Origin: Spirochaetota bacterium
GTDB lineage: Bacteria > Spirochaetota > Spirochaetia > DTKZ01
Reading direction: 5' to 3'
Length of the DNA stretch: 64,000 nt
Assembly: GCA_026418195.1 (NCBI GenBank)
Contig: JAOABU010000144.1
Coordinates: forward strand, 1 to 64,000
Both the position numbers and the translations under genes were made by a program. Positions 27,637 to 38,040 of the stretch are shown here, in pieces. A model generated the notes under the pieces. That model had not been told where the DNA came from. It was given only the letters and a program-made list of their open reading frames with translations, and made no database searches. The first letter of the stretch is position 1; every line of letters starts with the position of its first letter.

Positions 27637-28674
27637 ATGAAATCTATCGCAGTACAAGTTGGGAGCGTAACCGTTGGAGGGGACGCTCCCATTTCTATTC
27701 AAACCATGTGGAAGCGTCCCCTCCAAAAGGTAGATGAAGGCCTCATTGCAGAGGTAAATCGGCTTAAAGCATTGGGGTGTGATATCCTTAGGTTTGCCGT
27801 TCCTGATATGGAAACTGCCGACCTATTGGGTAGGTTAGCGTCCAGGGTTTCGATTCCCCTTGTAGCAGATATCCATTTCGACTATCGGTTAGCTCTTCGT
27901 TGCCTAGATTACCCTATTGCAAAGATCCGGATCAATCCTGGCAATATTGGTGCTAGGTGGAAGGTGGAACAAGTCGTACGAAAGGCCCAGGATAAGGGAG
28001 TTCCCATACGAATCGGGGTGAATCATGGATCTTTGCCCCAGAAGTTCCAGACCCTACCAGATCCAGCTGCAGCTTTACTCGCTGCAGCCGAGGAAGAGAT
28101 AGAGATCCTAGAAAGCCTTTCCTTCCGTAGCATCATCGTCTCCATGAAATCATCCGATACTGAAAGTACCGTGGAAGCGAATCGGCGATTTGCGCAAAGG
28201 TATTCCTACCCCCTCCATATTGGTATCACCGAAGCGGGTCCCCTCATTCCGGGGATCGTTCGGAGTACCCTTGCATTGTCCCAACTTCTGAAAGAAGGAA
28301 TCGGATCCACCATCCGAGTATCCTTGAGCGATGCACCGGAAACTGAAGTCCTGACAGCCAAGGAACTTCTTTCCGCATTGGGACTTCGGAAAGGGGGAGT
28401 TCGAATCATCAGTTGCCCTCGGTGTGGTCGTTCAGGGTTCGATGTACAGGGTTTCTTGAAGGTAGTAGGAGAGGAATTGCAACAGGATGGGAGGGATCTC
28501 ACCGTTGCGGTGATGGGATGTGTGGTGAATGGTCCGGGGGAGTCCCGTCATGCAGATCTAGGGATAACCGGATCAGGAGATAAAGTAGTAATTTTTAAAA
28601 AAGGCAAGATTGTGCACACTGTTCGCCCAGAGGAAGCCGTGGAAACTTTCTTAAAGGAGTTTAGAAGCCTTTGA
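27637..28674 (+). CDS. ispG: 4-hydroxy-3-methylbut-2-enyl diphosphate synthase (GcpE)
   Basis: ISIQTMWKRPL, RINPGNIG, IISCPRCGRSGFD, VMGCVVNGPGESRHADLGITG. Confidence 0.96.
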   Translation: MKSIAVQVGSVTVGGDAPISIQTMWKRPLQKVDEGLIAEVNRLKALGCDILRFAVPDMETADLLGRLASRVSIPLVADIHFDYRLALRCLDYPIAKIRINPGNIGARWKVEQVVRKAQDKGVPIRIGVNHGSLPQKFQTLPDPAAALLAAAEEEIEILESLSFRSIIVSMKSSDTESTVEANRRFAQRYSYPLHIGITEAGPLIPGIVRSTLALSQLLKEGIGSTIRVSLSDAPETEVLTAKELLSALGLRKGGVRIISCPRCGRSGFDVQGFLKVVGEELQQDGRDLTVAVMGCVVNGPGESRHADLGITGSGDKVVIFKKGKIVHTVRPEEAVETFLKEFRSL

Positions 28675-29576
28675 AAACGTGGAAACGATCTTTTTGGGGG
28701 ATCTTTTTTTTCTGCAGTTCTACCCTATTCCTCTTTCCTCAAACCACCTCATCGGATCAGCCTGATTGGTATCTCCTTGAAAAGGGGAGGGATGCTTTTC
28801 GGAAGGGTAACTTTGCGGAAACTTTAACCCTTTTGAAGCGGTTTCAAGCAATGCATGGAGAGAAACCGGAGGCAGTGTTCCTGACGGGACAAGTATACGA
28901 AGCAGAAGGAGAGAACCGGCTTGCCAAGAAGTACTATGAAAGATCTCTAGAATTGAGCAAGCAGTTCTATGTGCTAGAGGACAAATACCAGGTATTCTAT
29001 CGATTGGCGCAACTCTATCTGGCAGAGAAACGGTATAAGGAATACGAGAGCATTCTGATGGAGATGTTACGCGATCATCCCGAAAGCCGATCCGATCGGT
29101 TCGAAAAATTCAGAACTTCTCTCGTAAAGTCGGTAACTACCGATGGCCTGAATGTAACCCTTCAGTTGTACAGGCTTAAAAACGACTTTGCAACGAGAGC
29201 GAATCGTGAATTAGGTATTTTTTACTGTCGAACCCGTAGGTCCGACAAGGCCATTCTCCACCTGACCCTTGCTCAAGTTGCGATTCTCTCCACCCTGATC
29301 GAGGAAATGAAGTTCATCGACCCCGGGTATCAATATAAAGATTTGAAAGAGTTGCTGACCCTTGCCATGGCTAGACCCTATTTGAAAGGGTTTTTAAATG
29401 AGAGCGGTGCTTGGGAGGGCTTCTATTATCTTGCTTCCTCCCTCTACTTGCATGGAGTGATAGATCAGGCAAAGTTGCTCTGGGAACTTCCTTTCCAATT
29501 CGCAGAGGGAGAGATGAAGGCTCGGAGTCAACGTCAATTGCAAAAGCCTCAACCAGAACCTTTCATTGGTTTTTAA
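28671..29576 (+). CDS. TPR-repeat exported protein
   Basis: Signal peptide; helical repeats ([28 protein letters not shown]). Confidence 0.7.
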   Translation: MKTWKRSFWGIFFFCSSTLFLFPQTTSSDQPDWYLLEKGRDAFRKGNFAETLTLLKRFQAMHGEKPEAVFLTGQVYEAEGENRLAKKYYERSLELSKQFYVLEDKYQVFYRLAQLYLAEKRYKEYESILMEMLRDHPESRSDRFEKFRTSLVKSVTTDGLNVTLQLYRLKNDFATRANRELGIFYCRTRRSDKAILHLTLAQVAILSTLIEEMKFIDPGYQYKDLKELLTLAMARPYLKGFLNESGAWEGFYYLASSLYLHGVIDQAKLLWELPFQFAEGEMKARSQRQLQKPQPEPFIGF

Positions 29577-29582
29577 CGCAGC

Positions 29583-32411
29583 ATGGATAAAATCATCATT
29601 CGGGGTGCTCGGGAGCATAATTTAAAGAACATCAACCTCGATCTCCCCCGAAACAAACTCATTGTTTTGTCTGGACTTAGCGGTTCGGGCAAATCTTCTC
29701 TAGCCTTCGATACGATTTTCGCAGAGGGACAAAGGAGGTACATCGAATCCCTATCTTCCTATGCTCGACAATTCCTCGGCAGGTTAGAGAAACCTGACGT
29801 GGATTACATAGAAGGCCTTTCACCTGCTATTGCCATAGAACAAAAGACAACTCATCGGAATCCACGGTCTACTGTCGGGACAGTCACAGAGATATACGAT
29901 TACCTCCGACTCTTATTTGCACGGGTTGGAATCCCCCATTGCCCTATTTGCGGACGGGAAATCCGAGAACAATCAGTGGATCAGATCATCGATACCGTGG
30001 TGTCCTATCCTCAGGGAAGCAGGATCATGATCCTTGCTCCCCTGCTGCAGGGGAAAAAAGGGGAACATCAACGGATTCTGGAAGATGCAAGGAAGGCAGG
30101 TTTCCTACGTGTACGGATCGATGGGCAACTCTATTCTCTGGATGAACCCATCCGTTTAGAAAAAAATAAACCGCATACCATTGAGCTAGTGGTAGATCGA
30201 ATCGTTCTCGAAGAAGGGATCAGAAAACGGGTGGCAGAGTCACTTGAAACTGCTCTCGAGATCGGTGAAGGGAGGGTAAGGGTGTTACGGGTAGACACGG
30301 AACCACCGATAGAACAGTTCTTTTCCCAGAAAAGCGCTTGTCCTACCTGTGGGGTAAGTCTTCCCGAGATACAACCCCGGTTGTTTTCCTTCAACAGTCC
30401 GTTCGGCGCTTGTCCTGCTTGTTCCGGTCTAGGGGTAAGCTTAGAGTTTGACCCTGACCTCCTTATGCCTGACAAGGATCTTTCCTTCAATGAAGGAGGA
30501 ATCGTTCCTTTTAATCCCGAGGCGAACTGGAATCGCAGCAAGTTCGAATCTCTAGCTGACCATTTCCATTTTTCTTTGGATACTCCCTTGAAAGATCTTC
30601 CTACAGAAGTGATGAACATCCTGTTGTACGGAACGGAAGAAAAGGTCAATGTCTCCTATGTGAATCGAGAAGGCACAGGGAGATTCGAGTACTCGGCTCC
30701 GTTTAAAGGGATCCTAGAGGAACTGAAACGAAGATACTTGGAAACCACATCGGATCATGTGAAAGAATGGTTGGAACAGTTCATGACGAACCGTCCCTGC
30801 AGCGTATGCAACGGTACCCGACTGAAGGGAGAGGCATTGGCAGTAACGGTTGGGGGAAAGAACATATTCCAAGTGAGTTGCCTAACCATCCAAGAGTGTT
30901 GGCAGTTCTTTCAAACCCTTACCCTGCCGCGTACGGAGCAGACAATCGCATCCCAGGTGCTGAAGGAAATCATGAATCGTTTGCAGTTTCTGCTGAATGT
31001 GGGGCTAGATTACCTGACCCTTCAACGAGAAGCTTCCACCCTGAGTGGCGGAGAAGCTCAACGGATTCGGCTGGCAACCCAGATCGGATCTTCCTTGGTA
31101 GGGGTCCTGTACATTCTGGATGAGCCTACCATTGGCCTCCACCAGAGGGACAATCAACGCCTCATCGATACCTTGCTCCACTTGAGGGATCAGGGGAATA
31201 CCCTGATCGTGGTAGAGCACGATGTGCAAACCCTTCTCGCTGCTGATTGGATCGTGGATCTTGGTCCAGGGGCAGGTATCCATGGAGGTTCTATTGTAGC
31301 CCAAGGACCACCTCAAGAGATTCTTTCCCATTCAGAGAGTCTGACAGGAAAGTACTTGAGCGGCAGGCTCCAGATTCCTTCTCGACCCCGTAAACGAGAG
31401 GGAAATGGTCATTTCCTGATTCTCCGAGGAGCCCGGAAGCACAATCTGAAGAACATCGATGTACGTTTTCCACTAGGAAAGTTCATCGTTATCACAGGAG
31501 TGTCGGGTTCTGGAAAATCGAGTTTGCTAACAGACCTTCTCTATCCAGCCATCCTCGAAAGGATGGAAAAAAGACCTTCACGGGAGAAGGACTTCGATTC
31601 CCTTGAAGGCACGGAGCATATCGACAAGGTAATCCTTATCGATCAAGGCCCCATCGGCCGAACACCGCGATCAAATCCCGCTACCTATACAGGATTATAC
31701 TCTTTAATCCGTGAGATCTTCGCCACCCTTCCCGAATCGAAAGCCCGGGGGTATACTCCGGGTAGATTCTCTTTCAATGTGCCGGGAGGCAGATGCGAAC
31801 ATTGTAAGGGGGATGGAACGATTCGGATAGAAATGCATTTTCTTCCCGATGTGTTCGTTACCTGTGAGGTGTGCAAAGGAAAGAGGTTCAATCGAGAAAC
31901 CCTCGACATTCGTTACAAGGGGAAAAACATACACGAAGTATTGGATATGACCGTAGAGGAAGGGAGAGAGTTTTTCAGTTCTCACCCCCGGTTAGTGGAG
32001 AAACTGGACACCCTCCATTCAGTAGGGTTGGGATACATCAAGTTAGGGCAATCGGCATTGACTTTTTCCGGAGGGGAAGCCCAGCGGATCAAGCTTAGCC
32101 TTGAACTCTCCCGAAAGAGTACAGGATCGACTCTTTACATTTTAGATGAACCGACAACAGGGCTCCATTTTGCCGATGTGAAGATGTTGCTGGAAGTGTT
32201 GAATCGGCTGGTAGATCGGGGAAACACGGTGATCTTGATTGAACATCATTTGGACGTGATTAAACAGGCGGACTGGATCATTGACCTCGGCCCAGAGGGA
32301 GGGGATAAAGGTGGGTGGATCGTTGCCGAAGGGTTACCGGAGGAGGTAGCTTTCCATTCCAACTCCCACACGGCCATCTATTTACGCTCCACATTCCAGG
32401 AGAGGGAGTAG
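29583..32411 (+). CDS. uvrA: UvrABC excinuclease subunit A
   Basis: [55 protein letters not shown], CxxC zinc motifs. Confidence 0.98.
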   Translation: MDKIIIRGAREHNLKNINLDLPRNKLIVLSGLSGSGKSSLAFDTIFAEGQRRYIESLSSYARQFLGRLEKPDVDYIEGLSPAIAIEQKTTHRNPRSTVGTVTEIYDYLRLLFARVGIPHCPICGREIREQSVDQIIDTVVSYPQGSRIMILAPLLQGKKGEHQRILEDARKAGFLRVRIDGQLYSLDEPIRLEKNKPHTIELVVDRIVLEEGIRKRVAESLETALEIGEGRVRVLRVDTEPPIEQFFSQKSACPTCGVSLPEIQPRLFSFNSPFGACPACSGLGVSLEFDPDLLMPDKDLSFNEGGIVPFNPEANWNRSKFESLADHFHFSLDTPLKDLPTEVMNILLYGTEEKVNVSYVNREGTGRFEYSAPFKGILEELKRRYLETTSDHVKEWLEQFMTNRPCSVCNGTRLKGEALAVTVGGKNIFQVSCLTIQECWQFFQTLTLPRTEQTIASQVLKEIMNRLQFLLNVGLDYLTLQREASTLSGGEAQRIRLATQIGSSLVGVLYILDEPTIGLHQRDNQRLIDTLLHLRDQGNTLIVVEHDVQTLLAADWIVDLGPGAGIHGGSIVAQGPPQEILSHSESLTGKYLSGRLQIPSRPRKREGNGHFLILRGARKHNLKNIDVRFPLGKFIVITGVSGSGKSSLLTDLLYPAILERMEKRPSREKDFDSLEGTEHIDKVILIDQGPIGRTPRSNPATYTGLYSLIREIFATLPESKARGYTPGRFSFNVPGGRCEHCKGDGTIRIEMHFLPDVFVTCEVCKGKRFNRETLDIRYKGKNIHEVLDMTVEEGREFFSSHPRLVEKLDTLHSVGLGYIKLGQSALTFSGGEAQRIKLSLELSRKSTGSTLYILDEPTTGLHFADVKMLLEVLNRLVDRGNTVILIEHHLDVIKQADWIIDLGPEGGDKGGWIVAEGLPEEVAFHSNSHTAIYLRSTFQERE

Positions 32412-32415
32412 GTGT

Positions 32416-35400
32416 GTGATAGGAAAAGGTACGAGGGTACCGCAACGTCTTTTTATCCTTCTTTGCATGCTTTTGTTAGAAGATTTATCCTATTCCCCGG
32501 TGTATGGGGAAGAAGCTACTCCCTCGGACCTGTTTATTCAGACAGTCCCTATTCAAATTTCAACCTCCACCTTCATAGAACTCACCGATTGGTGTAAACG
32601 TTTAGGGCTCTCTACCGAAGGGACTCGGAAAGATCTGGAAGCACGGTTGTATCGCTACTATGGGCTCACTGCTTCACAAACCGAGGAACAAGGGAAAGAG
32701 ACACTGGTGCAGATCAAATCTGCTTCGTCTACCGAATACTATTCGGTAAAAGAGTTCGATGAAGAGTATGTACGTCTCAATGGTGGTGTACATTTGGTGA
32801 TGGAGGATACGAAGAAAGGTACTACCTATACCCTTTTTGCTGATTCGGTCCTCTACAACCGAAGCAAGAAACTTTTAAGCGCCTATGGGAACGTCCGGTA
32901 CGAAATTAAATCCCAGGGAAAGGAAGAGAAGTTTACAGGAACCAATATCCTGATCAATTTGGACACCTGGGAAGGATACTTTATTCAGGGGCAGTCTCTC
33001 CGGGAACGAACTATTTCAGGGGAACCCTTGACTTTTCGATTGAAGGGAGAGTTCATTTCGCGCTCCACCTCTGATTTTGTATTGATGGAAGGAGCATCCA
33101 TTACTTCTTCCACTAGTCTGCCCCCGTATTATCGGCTGGATGCGGAAAGAATATGGATTCTAGGACCCCAGGAGTGGGGAGTAAAGGACGCAACCCTATA
33201 CGTGGGGAATATACCCATTTTCTATTTTCCTTTCTTCTTCTATCCGGGTGATGAGGTGGTGTTTCATCCTGTATTTGGGTACAAGAGTAGGGAAGGAACC
33301 TTCTTCCAGACCACAACCTATCTAGTGGGGAATCGGAAGAATGATTCAAGTGGAGCATCCTTTTTACAACTGTCCGATACAGGTCCTAACGATCGAGTAA
33401 AAAGTCTCCATGGGATCTTTCTCAGAGATACAGAAGAGAAACTGGTCCATCCGGACTGGTTTGTGAAACTCTTACTGGATGCGTATAGCCGGTTGGGGGT
33501 CTATGGAGGGATTGAAGGATCTTTACCTAACCTTTTCCCTAGATTAAAAACTCTCACCTTTTCCGGTGGAGTAGGGGTAAGTCGAAACCTATATTATGGA
33601 ACGGTACCGGGTTTTACCGGTGCGTACACTCCCTACTGGCAAAAGGAGGATGGAACTATTTCTACCTTCTGGAATACCACCTATTTTCTAGGAACGGAAC
33701 TACCCTTTCGGTATGGCAGTGCAGTGTCGATAGAGTATGGGCAAGACTCTTTGCAGCTTCGGGTTAATTTGGAGATGTATTCTGATCCCTATTTTAAAGA
33801 TGACTTTGGGGATAGGATGGAACGGATTGATTGGAGTCGTTTTCTACAGAGTGTGGTCATGGTGGAAACAACTCCGGTGTTAAAAGAACAGTTAGACTGG
33901 TCTATCGAAGGCTCCTTTACCGTACCTACATCGTTTCTTTCTCCCTGGATCAGCTACCTTCGGATTCCAAAGGTGGGAACCTCGTTGAACTGGAAGAGCA
34001 AAGAGATCCCTTCTACCTACTTGAAAGAGTATGAGAGAGTAGATCCTACCCGACGGTACTACTATCCATCCCTTTTATCCGTTCCAGAAATATCCCTTGA
34101 GATGGGGGGAACCCTGTATTCGTATGTCTCCCAAGGGGCCTCTAAACCAACAACTCCTCCCAAGGGACCTCCCGCTGAAGGAAGAAAACCTGCTGAGGAT
34201 CTCAGACCCCCCTGGGAAATAAGCCAAGAAAAGGAAGAACCCACGAAGGAAGCTAAGGAAGAAGAGATTCCTGGTCTGAAAACCCCTAACCTACTACCCA
34301 ATGCAACGGTTACCCCTTTTCCCCTACCTATCAATGTGGACCTTACCTATGCGTTTAAACCTACCTTCAGTTATCAGAACAGTACATATCCAGATCCCTG
34401 GATCTATCCAAAGGACGTTACCTTCCAATTTTCCTATGCAACACTCACTGTGCAGTCCCTATTTCAATTGATGACTAACGTACGCCTCTATGACAAATTG
34501 ATCCAACAGCAAAACACCATATCCCTTTCCGTCAGGCATCGAGACGTCTCCTTTTGGAATGATTCACTACCCGTGAACCAAAAAAAAAGTCTCGAATTGA
34601 CGGCGTACCAGTACAGATCCCTCAGTATCTCGGATACCTATACCCTCACTACATACCCGTTCTTGTATACCGAGCTTTTTCAGAATTCCAATGTGAATTA
34701 CACAGTAAATGCCTTTCTGTTACAACGGAGTTTCTCTGCCCTGGTGAACGATGAACCAATCTATAAAAACCAGTATTTGGATTTTTCAAAGAAAACCATC
34801 ACCCAGCATCGAACCCAATTGAGTTTGATCGGGAATTTCTATCCTCTTCAACCACAACTTCAATTCACCTATACCATGCCACCGTTGGATGAGATCTTTT
34901 CCAGTGTTGCTTCTCTAACCTGGGGGCCTTCCAGCACTTCTGTGAGTCTCACCCAGAAAAAGGTAGACTCCCGTTGGGTGAATCAACCTCTCAGTATCCA
35001 ACAGAAGCTGCAATTCTCTCCTCAAGTTTCTTTCAATGGAACCTATCTGTATGATTTGGAAGAAGATCATCCTACTTCCTTCACCTTATCCGCGAACTTT
35101 TGGTATGTTCAATTTCAATTGAATGCTGCATACACGGAACCGTACCAGTATGCAGGAGCTTCCAAAGGATGGGTGAAGCAAGAAAAGAAAGAGTTTATCC
35201 CTTCCGCTCTTTCTTGGAGCCTCTCATACCGATATGAACCGGATCCTTTTTGGAAGAACCGTATCCGAGTGTCCACTGGATTGAACTCCAACTTTTCCAT
35301 GAATCTCATTCGGTATACGGAATCTTCTCTATCCATCTCCTACGATTTAGTTTTCTCTATTTACCGTTTTTTAGATCTAAAGCTTTCCACCACTTCAAAA

Positions 35401-35739
35401 AACACCATGGTTTACCAATATTTCCCAAGTCTTGCGGAAGGTGTGGATAGGACCTGGAGGAACCCCCTATTGGATCTGGCAAAATCCTTCAACTTCTTCC
35501 GTACAAAAGATCGGTATGATTCTTTCTTCAAACTGAGTACCATCAAACTAGAAGCTGTGCATCATTTAGACGATTGGGATCTGACTATCTCGTATACAGG
35601 CACGCCTGAGTTGCTTACCCTGGCTAATGGAAGGCAGGAGTTCCGCTGGAATGGGATTCTTGGAATCTTTCTCCAGTGGAAGCCGATACCAGAGGTGAAA
35701 ACCGAGTTTCGATACGATAAAACAGGACTCACCTACTAG
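32416..35739 (+). CDS. LptD-like outer-membrane assembly protein (OstA-type N-domain and large beta-barrel)
   Basis: LFADSVLYNRSKKLLSAYGNVRYEI..., VGNIPIFYFPFFFYPGDEVVFHPVFGYKSREGTFFQTT, long beta-rich aromatic-ended C-terminus. Confidence 0.85.
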   Translation: MIGKGTRVPQRLFILLCMLLLEDLSYSPVYGEEATPSDLFIQTVPIQISTSTFIELTDWCKRLGLSTEGTRKDLEARLYRYYGLTASQTEEQGKETLVQIKSASSTEYYSVKEFDEEYVRLNGGVHLVMEDTKKGTTYTLFADSVLYNRSKKLLSAYGNVRYEIKSQGKEEKFTGTNILINLDTWEGYFIQGQSLRERTISGEPLTFRLKGEFISRSTSDFVLMEGASITSSTSLPPYYRLDAERIWILGPQEWGVKDATLYVGNIPIFYFPFFFYPGDEVVFHPVFGYKSREGTFFQTTTYLVGNRKNDSSGASFLQLSDTGPNDRVKSLHGIFLRDTEEKLVHPDWFVKLLLDAYSRLGVYGGIEGSLPNLFPRLKTLTFSGGVGVSRNLYYGTVPGFTGAYTPYWQKEDGTISTFWNTTYFLGTELPFRYGSAVSIEYGQDSLQLRVNLEMYSDPYFKDDFGDRMERIDWSRFLQSVVMVETTPVLKEQLDWSIEGSFTVPTSFLSPWISYLRIPKVGTSLNWKSKEIPSTYLKEYERVDPTRRYYYPSLLSVPEISLEMGGTLYSYVSQGASKPTTPPKGPPAEGRKPAEDLRPPWEISQEKEEPTKEAKEEEIPGLKTPNLLPNATVTPFPLPINVDLTYAFKPTFSYQNSTYPDPWIYPKDVTFQFSYATLTVQSLFQLMTNVRLYDKLIQQQNTISLSVRHRDVSFWNDSLPVNQKKSLELTAYQYRSLSISDTYTLTTYPFLYTELFQNSNVNYTVNAFLLQRSFSALVNDEPIYKNQYLDFSKKTITQHRTQLSLIGNFYPLQPQLQFTYTMPPLDEIFSSVASLTWGPSSTSVSLTQKKVDSRWVNQPLSIQQKLQFSPQVSFNGTYLYDLEEDHPTSFTLSANFWYVQFQLNAAYTEPYQYAGASKGWVKQEKKEFIPSALSWSLSYRYEPDPFWKNRIRVSTGLNSNFSMNLIRYTESSLSISYDLVFSIYRFLDLKLSTTSKNTMVYQYFPSLAEGVDRTWRNPLLDLAKSFNFFRTKDRYDSFFKLSTIKLEAVHHLDDWDLTISYTGTPELLTLANGRQEFRWNGILGIFLQWKPIPEVKTEFRYDKTGLTY

Positions 35740-35746
35740 GTACCCA

Positions 35747-35776
35747 TTGACACTATGGAGAAAGTCTTCGTACACT
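35747..35776 (+). promoter_or_regulatory. Putative sigma70 promoter upstream of phoH-like gene (TTGACA-N18-TACACT)
   Basis: -35 35747-35752, -10 35771-35776. Confidence 0.55.
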
Positions 35777-35803
35777 TTATACGAAAGAGGTGAATAGGTA
35801 GGA

Positions 35804-36778
35804 GTGAGATCAAAAAAAACAGGTTCAATTGTATTAGAAGACGTGGGAGTTCTTTCGGAACTCTGTGGGGTGAATGACACGAATCTTGAAATTATCGCCG
35901 AAGTATTGGAAACTCCCATCTTTTCTCGAGGAAACGAAATTGTTTTAGAAACGGATAATGTACAGATCCACCATCGGTTTAAACAGCTGATACAGGAGCT
36001 AGAAACCTACGCATTACAGGGGCAATCCCCCACACCAGATTTAATCCGGGCGGTCTATGCATCCATCCTTTCCCAGAATACGGCTGAAATCGAACTCCTT
36101 CGGAGTTGTAGTATCAACATTCCGGGTGGGTATTCCCGGGTATTCCCCCGTGGGTTGCATCAAGCGCGTTATATCGAAGGAATTCAGTCTCATGTGCTGA
36201 GTTTTGGGATCGGACCCGCTGGAACAGGGAAAACCTTTTTAGCAGTAGCTTGTGCATTGGAAGAGGTGGTAGGAAGGAAGAAGCGAAAATTGGTCTTGAC
36301 GCGTCCAGTAGTAGAAGCAGGGGAATCGTTGGGTTTTTTACCGGGAGACTTAACTCAGAAGTTGAATCCGTATCTTCGACCTCTGTACGATGCCATGGAA
36401 GCTCTCATCCCCCATGAACTGATTAATCGATTACAGGAAAATGGGATGATCGAGATTGCTCCTCTCGCGTACATGAGGGGAAGAAGTTTGAAAAACTGTG
36501 TGGTAATTCTCGATGAAGCCCAGAATACCACCCGTGAACAGATGAAAATGTTTTTAACACGGATAGGGGAGGATTCGAGGGTAATCGTAACGGGAGATAT
36601 TACCCAAATCGATCTGCCCAGAAAAGAATTATCTGGATTGATTCATGCTACGAAAATCTTAAAGAATATCAAAGACATTTATTTTGGGTATTTTACTGCT
36701 GCGGATGTGGTGCGAAATCCATTGGTAAAGAAGATCGTACAAGCTTACGAGGCGGAGACCCTCAAAGAAAAAGAATAG
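35804..36778 (+). CDS. PhoH-family ATPase (GTG start)
   Basis: GPAGTGKTFLAVACALE, RPVVEAGESLGFLPGDL, ILDEAQNTTREQMKMFLTRIG. Confidence 0.95.
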   Translation: MRSKKTGSIVLEDVGVLSELCGVNDTNLEIIAEVLETPIFSRGNEIVLETDNVQIHHRFKQLIQELETYALQGQSPTPDLIRAVYASILSQNTAEIELLRSCSINIPGGYSRVFPRGLHQARYIEGIQSHVLSFGIGPAGTGKTFLAVACALEEVVGRKKRKLVLTRPVVEAGESLGFLPGDLTQKLNPYLRPLYDAMEALIPHELINRLQENGMIEIAPLAYMRGRSLKNCVVILDEAQNTTREQMKMFLTRIGEDSRVIVTGDITQIDLPRKELSGLIHATKILKNIKDIYFGYFTAADVVRNPLVKKIVQAYEAETLKEKE

Positions 36779-36787
36779 GAAAGATCA

Positions 36788-37249
36788 TTGAATATCGTCG
36801 ATATTACTGTAGTGGGCCTTGAAGAGCCTTCCTGGATCCCTCGAGTGGAACAATTCTGTTTAAAGATTCTAGAACAATTACAACTGGACAATTGGGAACT
36901 TTCTATAGTATTTTGTACTAACCAGTTTATTCGAGAGTTGAACAACCGGTTTCGGGAGAAAAATGAAGTGACAGATGTGTTGTCCTTCTCTCAATCCGAA
37001 GGGGAACCGTTCCCTATCTCACCCCATCAATCAAAAACCATTGGGGATGTAGTGATATCGTTGGATATGGTGGAAGCAAACCGACAGGACACAGGTGAAC
37101 CCTGGGAAACAGAATTGAAACGGTTGTTGATCCATGGAATCCTACATCTCGCTGGATACGATCATGAAGAGTCTGATGAGGAAAGGGAAATGATGGATCT
37201 TCAAGACCGATTGCTCCAAGATTTTATGGAGGAACGGATACGTACATGA
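36788..37249 (+). CDS. ybeY: rRNA maturation endoribonuclease YbeY (TTG start)
   Basis: ELNNRFREKNEVTDVLSF and HGILHLAGYDHEESDEEREMM. Confidence 0.95.
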   Translation: MNIVDITVVGLEEPSWIPRVEQFCLKILEQLQLDNWELSIVFCTNQFIRELNNRFREKNEVTDVLSFSQSEGEPFPISPHQSKTIGDVVISLDMVEANRQDTGEPWETELKRLLIHGILHLAGYDHEESDEEREMMDLQDRLLQDFMEERIRT

Positions 37250-38040
37250 GTTTGGGGAATTGGTTACATAAGCTTAGTAGACTCGATTCACTATTGAAGA
37301 AGAAACATCACAGCACCGAGACACCGGATGAAAGGGAAATGATCCATGGAATACGGGAACTTTCCAGTACATCGGTGAAAGAAATAATGGTTCCGCGAAT
37401 CGATGTAGTATTTTTCTCTCTCGATGCGCCGGTCCAGGAAGTATTACAGAAAATTGTCGAATCTGGTTACTCCCGGTTTCCCGTTTACAAGGATACTATC
37501 GATAACGTGGTAGGGATGCTCTACGTGAAGGACATTCTGATGAAACTTGTTCAGGGGCAGCCGATCCGATTTGCTGAGATTCTAAGAAAACCTTATTTCG
37601 TGCCTGAGAGTAAAAAGCTTGACTCCCTTCTCCGAGAAATGAAGCGGAGAAAGGTTCATATCGCAATCGTGGTTGACGAATACGGAGGTGTCTCTGGCAT
37701 CGTCTGTCTGGAAGATATCATTGAAGAGGTAATCGGGGACATTCAGGACGAGTTCGATGATGAGAAAGAAGAGATTCTTCGAATCGGGGACAATGCATTT
37801 CTCTGTGATGCCCGTATCAACCTCCACGATTTAAACGAGGAGATAGGCTTGAATCTCCCTGAGGAAGACTTTGATACGCTAGGCGGATTCGTGTTCGAAC
37901 TCTTTGGGAAAATACCCGCTCGATACGAAAAAGTTTCCTATAAAAACCTGGAATTTGTGATCCAAGAGATGGAAGGACACAAGATCAAGTCCGTAAAGAT
38001 TCTCCTGGCTGAAAAAGATGAAAACCCTGGGAACTCCTAA
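37246..38040 (+). CDS. CBS-domain hemolysin/CorC-family protein
   Basis: VKEIMVPRIDVVFFSLD, CBS pair, VDEYGGVSGIVCLEDIIEEVIGDIQDEFDDE, CorC_HlyC C-terminus. Confidence 0.92.
   Translation: MSLGNWLHKLSRLDSLLKKKHHSTETPDEREMIHGIRELSSTSVKEIMVPRIDVVFFSLDAPVQEVLQKIVESGYSRFPVYKDTIDNVVGMLYVKDILMKLVQGQPIRFAEILRKPYFVPESKKLDSLLREMKRRKVHIAIVVDEYGGVSGIVCLEDIIEEVIGDIQDEFDDEKEEILRIGDNAFLCDARINLHDLNEEIGLNLPEEDFDTLGGFVFELFGKIPARYEKVSYKNLEFVIQEMEGHKIKSVKILLAEKDENPGNS

Noticed and set aside
28686-28720. GATC-TTTTTGGGG-GATC followed by T8 as terminator
   Set aside because: Only a 4-bp stem, and it lies in the start of the TPR coding region.
30131-30649. 172-aa minus-strand ORF
   Set aside because: Antisense to uvrA; shadow ORF.
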